Program-made: the position numbers and the translations under genes
Notes under the pieces: model-generated
What the model was told of the DNA's origin: nothing
What the model saw: the letters and a program-made list of their open reading frames with translations, nothing else
Database searches by the model: none
Source of the DNA: Atrichornis clamosus
Taxonomy: Eukaryota; Chordata; Aves; Passeriformes; Menuridae
DNA length: 64,000 nt
NCBI GenBank assembly: GCA_013400975.1
Contig: WBMZ01008948.1
Location: forward strand, 1-64,000
Reading direction: 5' to 3'
Shown here: positions 11,161-22,603 of the stretch, in pieces
Position numbering within the stretch: the stretch's first letter is position 1
Layout: each line of letters starts with the position of its first letter

Positions 11161-12826
11161 CTGAAAGTTATCAAATAAAAAAAGTTAAATACTCCTTCTA
11201 CCATATGTGTTTGTGGAAAATTATTGCTCTGAAGAATTAACATAAGAAAAAGTATTTGATTAAAAAGAAAGCTAAAATCTGTCAGAAAATATGCACTGGT
11301 AATTCTTTCCTTTTTCTTTTTTCATGCAACTGCAGTATTTAATCTACTACTACTGAAAAAGCAAAGCCAGCTCTGCAGCATCATCTCTCTAAAGCAGAAG
11401 GGTTAATATTTTAGCCAGACACAAAAAGCCTCTGTGTTCTCTGTTCTCCAGAACTCTACTTCTTGAAATTCCAAAAAAAGACAAAAACCTCTGCGTCCTT
11501 TTTGTGCCAGCAAAAAATGTCAATGTGCTTAAATTATCCTTTAAAAATATCCCACACTTAGGTGCTACCACACTTTCCTTCACCCTTTTTTCTCACAGTC
11601 TGACTACAGGCAGGACCTCTCCATTCTTAGCCCTTATTCTCACGTGTGTGACCTTCCCAACCTGCTGCACTTCCATGCCCCCCCAGACAGTGCCTGACAC
11701 CTCCTCCAATGAAGTCCTGCTCTCCCTCTGCCTTTTACAGCACCTGACACAGTCAAAGCTCTGAGTTTGTGGAACCTTGATTTTTTTTTGCTACATATTC
11801 CTACAGACCATCCATGCCGGGGTCCTAAAGTGTGAATGCACGGGCTCTTGTTCTTTATAACCAAGAGGTTCATTTTTATCAGTTTTTTATCATTTTAGCT
11901 TTCAGTGATAGCATTTTAGTACAACTGACAAATTTGGTCAACATTACTCCCCAAACAGTTGATAAACTACTGACATAATAAAAAATGGCAGAAAACTTGC
12001 AACCAAAGATGACAACGTTCCATCAGTTTCCACTCAAGCTCCTATTTACAACTCACAGGTTATGCTCAGAAGCAAAAGGATTAATATTTTTAATTTACTT
12101 CCTGTTTTTAAGGTCTGTAGCTATGTAAAAAACTGCACACAATAAAAGTGTGCGTGTGAAGCGTGCCTTTTCCATAAAATATTAAATATTTAGTTTAGTT
12201 CTTAGTTCTCAGGTAACAGCCAAGTACATTCCAAAGAGTGCAACAAATTTTGCTATTTTTAAGAGTAAATCAGCCAAATAATTCCAAGCTGTCAGTAGTT
12301 CTGTATGTCTGTTTTTCAAGAGACTAGGTCAAGTTAAAGTCTGTGAGGATAAGTGCACACTAAAAAGGAAAGTCAACTGTAAAATCTGTTTCAACAGATC
12401 CTTTTCCTATTTCAATGCATAAACATACCTGGTTTATAGAACATCTGGGGAATACAAAGTAGTCTGTAATTTTGGTTTTCCACAAGTACCTTGAATTCAT
12501 TATTCATGGAATAAAGAATGTCTCCTTTTATCCATTAGGGAAATGGGTAAACTGGAGGTGATTTTTTTTTGTCTCTGTAGTAAAGGCTATTGCATCAAAT
12601 ACCTTCTTACAAAAGAGTGTAGCAAGCAATAAAAGACTTCAGTTTAAAAGCAAACTATATAGAATTTTAAAAATTAAGATATAAATCTTTTAATCACCTC
12701 AAGCTCGGAGTACAGGGTAACAGATATTTATTTTCAGGAATGCTCATGTACTTAATTGCCAGTGATTTCATGGAGATAGGATTTCTGAATACCTCACTAT
12801 CAGCCTATCTGCCTGAAAATACATAC
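11161..12826 (-). other. IQSEC1: IQSEC1 intron 9
   Basis: A 1.67-kb GT-AG intron, AT-rich, with nothing else recognised. Confidence 0.9.
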
Positions 12827-12952
12827 CACAAGAAGATCATTAAATAAAAATATTTCTCGCTGGTGCAATCCAAGCTTCTGAGGTTTATTTGGATCTGGAA
12901 CTTCAAACAGCCTACAGTAGCAAACCAGCCTCCGGTGGGGGAGAGAGAGCAC
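12827..12952 (-). CDS. IQSEC1: IQSEC1 coding exon 9: first PH-domain exon
   Basis: This exon is 42 codons, residues 745-786 when the microexon is included. It reads [42 protein letters not shown]. It forms the first strands of the pleckstrin-homology domain, which binds phosphoinositides, holds the protein at membranes and aids exchange on membrane-bound Arf. The acceptor is TATTCCAG|GTGCTC and the donor is GTG|GTATGT. It is phase 0 on both sides. Confidence 0.96.
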
Positions 12953-14109
12953 CTGGAATAACACAGAAATCCATGGAACAACATTTAGCAAGAAAGAGCA
13001 TTTTTCACACACAGAATCTTTTTTTTTTAATACTTCAAATATTTTTACCTCTAAGCCCATTAGACTTTTTCAAAGCACCAACAACAGGAACATAAAGATT
13101 TTATGCCACAAGCTTGCATGACATTCAAACTTCATCAAAGTTCTTCTATAAAGTACTCCCTAACAGCCTGCATCCAATGGAAGTTCTACTGGGGACAGTT
13201 TTACTTTGTGAAATGATAAAGACTTGAAAAACCTTGAGATTAACTTCAGTGGAAACTCAAAGCAAAGGATGTTTGCTCCCACAAGCATTTTCACATATCT
13301 TTATTAGCAGAAAGGATTGCAAAGCAACTTTAGCTTTGAGATGAACACTCTGGTGCTGTGGGTTACTTTTGGTCAGCCACTGAGTTCAATTTGTTCATTC
13401 CTCAATACCAAGGAAGTGGTGAGATCAGGACAAAGTCAATGCATCTTCAGTCTGTCTTCTTTTCTCACGCCAGCAAGAAAATCAAGACTGAGTTTCCATT
13501 TTCTTATTTGGAATGTCTGCTGAAGGTCCCCCTGAAGCTGCTGAGTGAGACTTAATTTCTTTCAAATGCAAATGATGACATCTTGTTAACAATACCAGAA
13601 GAAATCCATAAACTGGTGCTTTATAAGAATACTTTTAGGTTTATTACTGAAGATGCCTATAATTTAAATCTGGAATCGATATTTTCTATGTTCATCTATT
13701 GTTCAGAAGTGAACTTTAACTGGCAGTATCTTTCCAGAGTATCATTCAACTGTCAAATGAACCAGAAAGAATAAACACACCAGGTGGAAAGGTGAGGTGC
13801 AACTGTGATTTTACTGATTTGTGTATTCTTTACTGGCTGTCTAATTTCTACAGTGATAATAACATTTGAAATAAATAAAAAGGTCTAGAGAACTATTGGC
13901 AATAAATTAGGCAGCCTCTGGGAAATATACTTTAAAGAAAATCTTTATAATTTGGAGAGTTATTAGTACAACACCAGGAAAATTTTGCTTGAAGGAACAC
14001 CAATAATTCAGAATTTTTAAATGTAACAGAATGCCTTATTGCCAGTTTAGGAAAATGCTGCCAGTTACAATGACCATAAATTTTGAAAGAGTAGGAGAGA
14101 AATACCTAC
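12953..14109 (-). other. IQSEC1: IQSEC1 intron 8
   Basis: A 1.16-kb intron between the microexon donor (GTAGGT) and the exon 9 acceptor. If the microexon is skipped it merges with intron 7. Nothing else was recognised. Confidence 0.85.
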
Positions 14110-14139
14110 ACAACCAAGTCCATGGTGCAGAGATCCAAT
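14110..14139 (-). CDS. IQSEC1: IQSEC1 coding exon 8: 30-nt microexon
   Basis: This 30-nt exon encodes exactly IGSLHHGLGC, which corresponds to the linker that follows VGKKP and precedes VLSLPHRRL in mammalian IQSEC1 as I recall it. On the minus strand it is flanked by acceptor TTTCTACTGTAG|ATT and donor TGT|GTAGGTATT. Both junctions are phase 0, so skipping removes ten residues without a frameshift. The donor GTAGGT is weaker than the GTAAGT seen at most other exons here, which suggests possible alternative inclusion. A gene predictor could easily miss it. The identity rests on the peptide match and correct splice sites at both ends. Confidence 0.87.
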
Positions 14140-15696
14140 CTACAGTAGAAAGACACATACAAGTTCATTAAACTTCAGAGAAACACAAAACTGTACCATA
14201 GCAAGTAAGTATGTCATGGTCTTACTATGACTAAATGCCTATAAAGTAAAAACAAATATAGCTATGAATAAAGACTGTTGCCTGTTTCCTAAATTCTCCT
14301 GTACACAATTAAAAAGTCTCCCAACAGAAGAATCCTTCAACCTAGGACTCCATCAAGGGCATTGTTTTCTTAATCCCATTTCATTTACAAGGTCAGGATT
14401 AGTTTTAGGATTTGAATTGCCTCATGTCTGAATAAAAAAAGAACCAGGGAAAAAACCATCTCCCACAGAAGCCTATATATAAATCTAAATCCCCAATTAC
14501 AGACACAAAGTTTCACAGGAAAGCGTTAAGTGCCTGAATACTGGCTTTAGAATATTTATCTCCTTTCTTCTCAAAAATAGTTCCAAACTTTTATTAGAAA
14601 TTTGCTTTCTTTCCTCTGCTTCTTTGAAGAGTTCTCCTCAGTATGTTCTTTACTGGGAGACAGATCTAAATTAGATTTTTTTGGTGGTCCCTCATTCCCT
14701 TCCCCCTTCCCCTTGTTGAGGCTTGTCTGAGAAGAGATTACAACTCAAAGCTCTTTAACAGTAATAGGAAGAATCTTGAGATCCATGTTCTTTTCCTTAA
14801 GAACAAATCCCCCCACCCATCAGACCTTGCTGCAGTAAAGTTCCCTGAACTGATAAAAAATGGATGTATGGCTTCAAAACCATGCAAGTTCAGGTTTTTT
14901 TGGCTTTATTCTGGGCTGCCTTTGTGACTCCTGACATCAAGATTTTAATTCAGGAAGGCTGAGCATCCTTTGTCCCTCTGCACATTAGATACCATTGCTA
15001 GCATGGAAAATACTGGTCTTAAAACCTCTGTGCTCCTTAATTGAGGGTAAAATGCTGTGGCCTTTCTTTTCTCTCTCCTTTTCCAACAGATGCTTTGAAG
15101 ATTTATTTATACAGCAAAGTATTTCAGGGTTTGTCCCACAACAAAGAAAAAGCTATCTCTGGATGCTCAAACCCAGCATCAGAATCCCTGGGACCTGGTT
15201 TCCAGATACATCCTGAGACAAAATGACCCCTTCTCCCCTAACAAATCCCAGGTCACGGAGGGCAGCTGAGAAAGGTGCTGATGTGAACAGAAGTTCTCTG
15301 TTACTCTTGTAAATTACGGAGCCATAACAGACAAGTGTATATTTTGAAATATGATTCTCTACAACATCACATTAACAAAACACTTGGATTCTTTAGAAAT
15401 AAACAAGAGAAGTGCCTAAAATGCAGATATTTCAGTGCAATTTCAGAATTGTAATGCTTCACATAAAGAATTTTAGGACTCCTGACGTCACCACCCATGA
15501 CTACCAGACTGCAACAAGAAAATTCATCTGCACTGTGGATACTCCAGAATCTAAGTCAGCCTTTATAGCAAGTTATTATTTTGACAGCTTCTGCCCTTTG
15601 CCCTTTGCCAAGCAGCCTGTGGTGGTGAGCAGCACGGGTGTGTACTGGCCTGCCCTGCCATTCCCAGCAAAGCACAGGCAGAGCAGGGGAACGCAC
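14140..15696 (-). other. IQSEC1: IQSEC1 intron 7
   Basis: A 1.56-kb intron upstream of the microexon. The last bases before the microexon are TGTGTCTTTCTACTGTAG, a moderate pyrimidine tract. Nothing else was recognised. Confidence 0.85.
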
Positions 15697-15836
15697 CGGT
15701 TTCTTGCCCACGATGAGCTTCTCCACCTTCTGCACCTGGGACACGTGGTCCTCGTTGGTCTTCAGCTCGCGCTTGCGGATGCGCTCGTAGATCCCGATCA
15801 GCATCTCCCGGGGGATGTCCTCGCCGTCGTCCACCC
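15697..15836 (-). CDS. IQSEC1: IQSEC1 coding exon 7: end of Sec7 domain
   Basis: This exon encodes residues 688-734. It reads [47 protein letters not shown]. It contains the last Sec7 helices and the start of the helical linker that packs between Sec7 and the PH domain. The acceptor is TTTGCAG|GGGTGG and the donor is CCG|GTGCGT, in phase 0. The next exon can be either the 30-nt microexon (IGSLHHGLGC) or exon 9 directly (VLSLPHRRL). Both keep the frame. Confidence 0.96.
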
Positions 15837-18271
15837 CTGCAAAGCCAAGGCTCTGTCAGCAGGGAGCTGTTCTCAGCAGGGAGAGGATGAAAACCTGGGC
15901 AGTTTTTGGTTTTCCCCCCTCCCAGCAGTGCTGGTGTTGCCTGACTGCTGATGTTCGTGGTGGTTTCTCAGAGCTGCCAGCCAACACCTCCCGTGTGTCG
16001 TTGTGCTGCCTCACCAAGGCAGAAGAGGTGATTTTAACGTGATTTCAGCACTGATTTTGGTCCAGAAGCTCGCTGCCCATATGCCAAGACATTGAGGGAA
16101 ATCACACAGATTTGGTTTTTTTTGTTTTAAAACTAATCTAAAACTAAGATATAAAAAGGCTAATTTCCTATGCAATTTTCTTTTCTTTCACATTTCCTCT
16201 GTTTGGTATTAAAGCTACAAGGAGTTAAATTACTCTTTAGACACTAAAACCTCCATGTGACATCCTCCTAGGAATACACTACTGGGAAGAAGCAGAAGAA
16301 CCATTTCATTTTGCCTCTGTCTCAATATTACTCAACTCTGTTCATGAAATAATTTCCTATGCAAGAACCTTATGAACATCCAGCAAAATTAATTTCACCA
16401 ATATTTTCTGTAAGACTTCAAAAAGAACTAATTTACTCTGGAAAAACAAATCAACAAAATAGCCTAGATCCAATATTATTGTTCAGCACTGTGTGATTAT
16501 CACTGGCATCTCATTCTAACAAATGCCACAGTGTCTTGAATGCTTGATCCTGAATTTTTAATAGCAGTGGAAGGAGTCCAATTTCACTGAGTGACTTAAA
16601 GCTGGATTTCCTGGGGACAGGGAGATGCATGTCTATTTTTTAAACAGGTTTTAAAGCCATAAACCCTTATCTCCCATTCAGAAGCAAAGATAGAATATTT
16701 TGTCACTCAGTGGAACAACTGCTCACATAAAAAATACAGAGATAAAATAGAGTTTCTTGCAGAGAGAAGCAACCTCTGTTCTGTTCCACGTGACCAAGCC
16801 TTCCACAGACCACCCTTTGTGATGCAGTGATTTAAAGTTACAGCAAGGTAGCCTGTTACAAAAATGCCTGCAAGAATAAGAATTGCTGGCACTCGTGCTG
16901 GAGCTCAGAGAGTACAGTGTTTAATTCCACAAAAACAACTGCAGTATTATGCCAAGAGATGAATATCAGGCCTTTTTGAATATTTGTGGATTTTATGATA
17001 AAATCTCAGCACTAACCTAAACTTTGCTAAGCTGAAACATCTGCTAAGCACAGGTCGTTCACTGCTGCCTTATATAAATCTCAGGGAATAAAATCACCAC
17101 ACAGGACTTTCGTTTTCAAGATCTGGAATTCCAGAACACCACAAGTATTTTGTTTTTACTGGTACTAAACCGAAAGTACAGCAAGCACACAGGATTACAG
17201 ACTGCCACGCATCTCAGATGTGCTTATATCTATATCTTTATATATCAAGCAACCTGATTCTTTTTTTCTGCCACTCAGGCCACTTTTAGCTCCCACTGAG
17301 GAAACTGTTTGCTGGTGCCTGCAGCAGTGGCTCTGCTGCCAGGCTGCTACAGCCACTGCTGCCCCAAGGAGGGACCCTGCACCAGGTTGTGCTTAGCCTG
17401 TGCTTAAAAGCAGGTGGAGGAGGAGGAGGATGCAATGACTGAGCACACAATTTGCCTGGCCTTTGCACAAATACGTAAGAATGGAACTCCAGTAAAAGCT
17501 GCCTTCTCCCTATGGGTACAAACGTCATGAAGAGGAAGAAAAGAGATGGGGACTTGAGCCTTATTTTATTTCTCTAACATCAGAGTGCTCTTCTGTGATA
17601 AAAGGGAAATGCTGTTTGAACCATTCCTCCTTGAGTGCCCAAGAACAACAGGAGGGATCTTCTCCTCACTCATGGGCTTCCTCCTCAATTCTACTGAGTG
17701 ACTCCTTCCTGTTAGGCAGAGCTGAGCTGATGTTTCACAAAAATTCTTTCACCAGAAAGAACCGGGATAGAAGGATCAGAGATACAGATTTGAAAAAAAA
17801 GCCTGTATTTTTTGGCAATCTAGTTGCAAGCTTAGGTGTGCCATAACCTGGCAAATTGTTTCTTGATCAGAAAATATACCAGTGAGTAAAGCAAAATTAA
17901 ATTTCTGGGCTATTTACCTTTCAGGAAGGTTTTGGAGTTGGGATTTTCTCTTCCCCAATGAGAATTTATATCTCTGATTTATTTCTCATGAGGACATAAT
18001 GATTTCTGTTCCTTAATATATATATGAATGTGGGAATAAAAGGACCTGACAATACATACATCCACTCAAGAAAGACGAGATTAAAATGACAAACTATTAT
18101 ACAGTTAAATCTGTTTTCACTATTAAAGCCTCCAAAAATGGCAGCAGATTTCAATCAGGTCAAATGAACATTAAGTGCACTGCATTTTGCTCGTTCCCAG
18201 AAGACAGAGTGTCCCTCCAAGGACAGTTACAGGGAAAAGCTTTCAGGCCCTTTGTTTTGAGGGTTTCTTAC
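15837..18271 (-). other. IQSEC1: IQSEC1 intron 6
   Basis: A 2.4-kb GT-AG intron. The short reading frames in it resemble nothing known. There is a small purine-rich (GGA)n run near 17412-17431. Confidence 0.9.
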
Positions 18272-18438
18272 CCCTGAGGTTCTTGATGAAATCCTCCAGC
18301 TTCATTTTGCGCTCGGGTTTCACGTTGGGGCTGTACATGTCGGTGTTGAGCAGGATGATGGCAAAAGCCAGGATGAAGATGGTGTCGGGATTTCGGAACT
18401 GCCTCACCACGCCCGGGTTGCAGATACAGTAACGCTGG
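18272..18438 (-). CDS. IQSEC1: IQSEC1 coding exon 6: Sec7 Arf-binding groove
   Basis: This exon encodes residues 632-687. It reads [56 protein letters not shown]. It carries the second hallmark Sec7 motif, [12 protein letters not shown], which forms the hydrophobic groove that docks the Arf switch regions. The exon ends in phase 1 at AGG G|GTAAGA. Codons here are GC-rich compared with the surrounding intron. Confidence 0.97.
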
Positions 18439-19348
<910 letters not shown>

Positions 19349-20640
19349 TCATTTCTAACAACAAAGTACCACAGGTAAGATTTTGAAACAAAAAAAAAAA
19401 CCCTTTTGATTTTCCATCTCCTAGAGAATCATGGAATTGTTTTTTAAACTTTCAGCAGCAATTGCAATAATTGTAGGTGAGCTGTGAAGGAAGGTTGCAA
19501 ATAACAGATCAATGAGAATGTGTCCATATAAGCAGACCCTGATTTTTTTTTTTAAACAGAAGAGCTTCTGGAATGACAAATGTCTGACCAATGTAAGTGA
19601 TGCACCATTGCCAAGAATAATCATCAGTTTTGTGCTTCCAGGCCAATTAACCATCACAATCCCTACAACAATGATAAATAGTTTACACTGCTCAAAATAT
19701 CATATCTCAAACAGCCTGCAGCAGGCACAATAATCTGTACCAAATGGCTCCTTGTCTAGAAATGTTCTTAAATGCAGAGAAAAAAAAAATAACCTTGCTT
19801 GGATACTCTTATTATTACTGTAATTCTCATCTGCCCATCATTTTCCATGTCTTTCAGTTAACATTTATGGAGAAATAATTACCTTTTTGCTCTGAAAATA
19901 CAGTGCTAACAAAAAATAAAAGGGAACCATTTTAATGTAATCAGCAATGTGGACTATGTCATTCTAATACTTTGTTTAAAGACTGCTTTAAAATCAGAGG
20001 GTTATAAATTTCCTTTAAATTTAGCTTTTAGTTTTTAAATAACCAGACATGAATCACTGCAAGTAACAGCACTGTAATGCAGAAACCACCGAAAGCACCA
20101 TCCACTTTTAAAAGCTTTTTCTTAAATGTACAGATATACAGTGACTAATTACAGTAGCTCATATTTTTCTTCCAGTAACACTGTAGCGAATGTAGATTAA
20201 CAGCAAATCATTTATTCCCCTTGCCTCGAATAATTTTCCCTTTATGCAAAAACACAATGAAACCAACAGCCTGGCACTTCTCACAGTCCTTCCAGCCCAC
20301 ACCTAAACCCTGTTATCAATTCAATAATGCTCACGGTATTCCCATTATTGCAAGTTCTGTTACACTTTCAAAAGCCCTTTTCCCATTCCAAGGTGTAAAG
20401 CACATGTGCAGACAAGCTGGAGTCAAAATGAAGTAATTAGCACAATTAAGGACCCCCAGGAACATGCTGGCCAACAACAGAATGGGGAAGGGTCTTCAAC
20501 AATGTTTTATAGGAACTGTGGAGACAGCAGATACACCACCATGGTCAGTGTTCCTCAGCACCACCAGGCAGCACCTACAGCTGGCCCAGAATGCAGCTCT
20601 TGCTCCCAAATTTAGGTTGTTCTCATGAATATTTTCTAAG

Positions 20641-20760
20641 TTCCACTTAGAAAGATTTCAAGCAGTTGAAACACCTGAATTTACAGGATCTGGGAATTCA
20701 GGTGTTCCACTTAGAAAGATTTCAAGCAGTTGAAACACCTGAATTTACAGGATCTGGGAA
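20641..20760. repeat. Perfect 56-bp direct repeat with 8-bp spacer
   Basis: Copies at 20641-20696 and 20705-20760 are identical, each beginning TTCCACTTAGAAAG and ending GGATCTGGGAA. The 8-bp spacer is TTCAGGTG, giving a 64-bp period. Perfect identity points to a recent duplication. Confidence 0.95.
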
Positions 20761-21227
20761 ACTTGAACACAACTTAAATCAAGTAATTTGAAGTTAAACT
20801 GTGTAACAGAAAAGGGATCATTGTTAAAAACCTTTTTTATGTACCAACCTGGAGTTATTACCAGTTTGACAAAACCTACTTCCAATCTGAAAATGTGATA
20901 TTTAAGATGAAATGCTATTCTGTTGTCTCTTTTTAAGGAAAAATACCTTGTTCCCACTGGCAGGCAAGGTTCAGAGCACTATCAAGAGAACTGCACTGCT
21001 ACAGGGTGTTCCTCATCCCAAAGTGTAGCTGAAACAGCTTAGTTAAGGACAAATTAATTTCAATAAAAGGACTGCTGGGGGGTTTTAAGTAGGTGATTGT
21101 GACCTTGTTCTTATCAGTCCATCTCATCAGAGATACAGCCCCTGGTTTAGCAGACACACACCTCTACTTCTGTCTGTCTGAGATGGTGAGGGCACACAAT
21201 TGCATCATTGAATCAAAATGCATCATG

Positions 21228-21290
21228 GAATCACACAATGGTTTGGGTTGGAAGGGCCCTGACAGAGCATCTAAGATCATAACTCATCTC
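21228..21290 (-). mobile_element. CR1 LINE 3'-end fragment
   Basis: The plus strand reads AATCACACAATGGTTTGGGT, then TGGAAGGGCCC. This is the reverse complement of the avian CR1 3' end, so the element lies on the minus strand. It is severely 5'-truncated and diverged. The preceding GCATCAT(T/G)GAATCA repeats may be remnants of the 8-bp tail. Confidence 0.75.
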
Positions 21291-22441
21291 ATGCTGAACC
21301 CGTGCTGTTTTCTTTAAAAACAAATTTAAAATCCCCACTCTTTGGAAAGCCTTCACCCTCGTTTGACTCATAATTGCAAAGCCCAGCTGATCCCTGTGAG
21401 TAGCTGACAGTGACTCATGCTGAGGAGGGACTGCAGCCAACCCAGCCGTATTCCAGGGCTCTGCAGTGTCAGCCCGGCTGCAGGCCTTGGAACAGAGGTG
21501 CTTCCATTGCTTTCTGCTGGTGTTCAGTCCTCAAGACAGGCCTCATCTCTAGCCCGAGGCAGGCACCATTACAGCCTTCATTATATTGTTAAATTAAACA
21601 GTTATTTAAAGAACTGGTGGTCAGATTTTTTTTCTAGGCTTCCTTAATGGGAAAAAAGTCGTGGTTTTTGCTTTCATTCTCAGCAGCTTTGTTAAATATC
21701 TAAAATTTTATACAATACAGTGAAAAAACCTGGACTAAGAAGGATTAATGTTTGCAGGTCAGTATGTCAGATATAGAAAAAAAAAAGCCCTAAAGAATAA
21801 GTGTTTTAAATTAACACCCTCTTAAAATAAAGTAACTCCTATTTTGGTCTACTCTGTATATAAGGTTTACATATTTATGACCAAGCTGCTAAAGGTCAAA
21901 TTTTCTGCTTTGAATTTCTTTGGGTTGTAAAACAGTTTCAGTTTATCTAATCTTTTAGAAAATTACAGTTTGTATAGATCTTGTCAGCATGTGCCTGCAC
22001 ACAGAGAAATCCCTGTTTATCTAACATGGGAGCCATTTGGCTGTAATAATTATTTTCAAGTTCTGTTACTGATTAAGCCTTATGTTGCATACAATATTAT
22101 TTTGTTTCATTCAGTAAATTATTAGAGAGTCTGAGGAAGGAAAAAACTTTTGAAATTACATACTCCAGGGCCAATGAAATTAAAATATAAATTTAGAGTA
22201 AATGTACATGACCACAGGCAATGTAAATCCTTCTAAGTGTTTTGCTGGACCAAGAACAAACCCAGTAACTCAACTGGAAAGCAAAGAAATAAATACTTGC
22301 TCATGTGCATGTTTTGTGAACCTTTGGAGTGTGGTTTCCCCCTCGTTCAGAACAAGACCCAGAGACCATTAGTACCTCGGGCTCGATGAAGCATCCTGTT
22401 AGAGTGAAGCCATTCCCACCTGCTCCCCACACAATACTCAC

Positions 22442-22603
22442 TCCAACACATCCCGGTTGAACTGCTTTTGCCGATTTCCCAGGAATTCTCCAATCATCTG
22501 TCTGCTGAGCCCTTTCCTCTGCAGGAGAAAGTGGGCAACCCCAACGGGAGTGTCAGGCACAAATCCTCTCTCAATTAGGTACTGGACTCCTTTCTCAGGT
22601 TTT
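22442..22603 (-). CDS. IQSEC1: IQSEC1 coding exon 4: start of Sec7 domain
   Basis: This exon encodes residues 537-590 with split codons at both ends. It reads [21 protein letters not shown], then [21 protein letters not shown], then [11 protein letters not shown]. This is the first helical part of the Sec7 Arf-exchange domain, including the [12 protein letters not shown] motif common to Arf GEFs. The acceptor is CCTCAG|AAAACC and the donor is GA|GTGAGT. The last codon completes as GAC (Asp) with exon 5. Confidence 0.97.

Noticed and set aside
12953..12955. Direct joining of exon 7 to exon 9 as the only transcript form
   Set aside because: It is in frame, but the 30-nt microexon at 14110-14139 with matching peptide makes inclusion the likelier main form; the skipped form remains possible.
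15412..15951. 179-codon plus-strand open frame
   Set aside because: It is largely antisense to GC-rich IQSEC1 exon 7 and its flanks.
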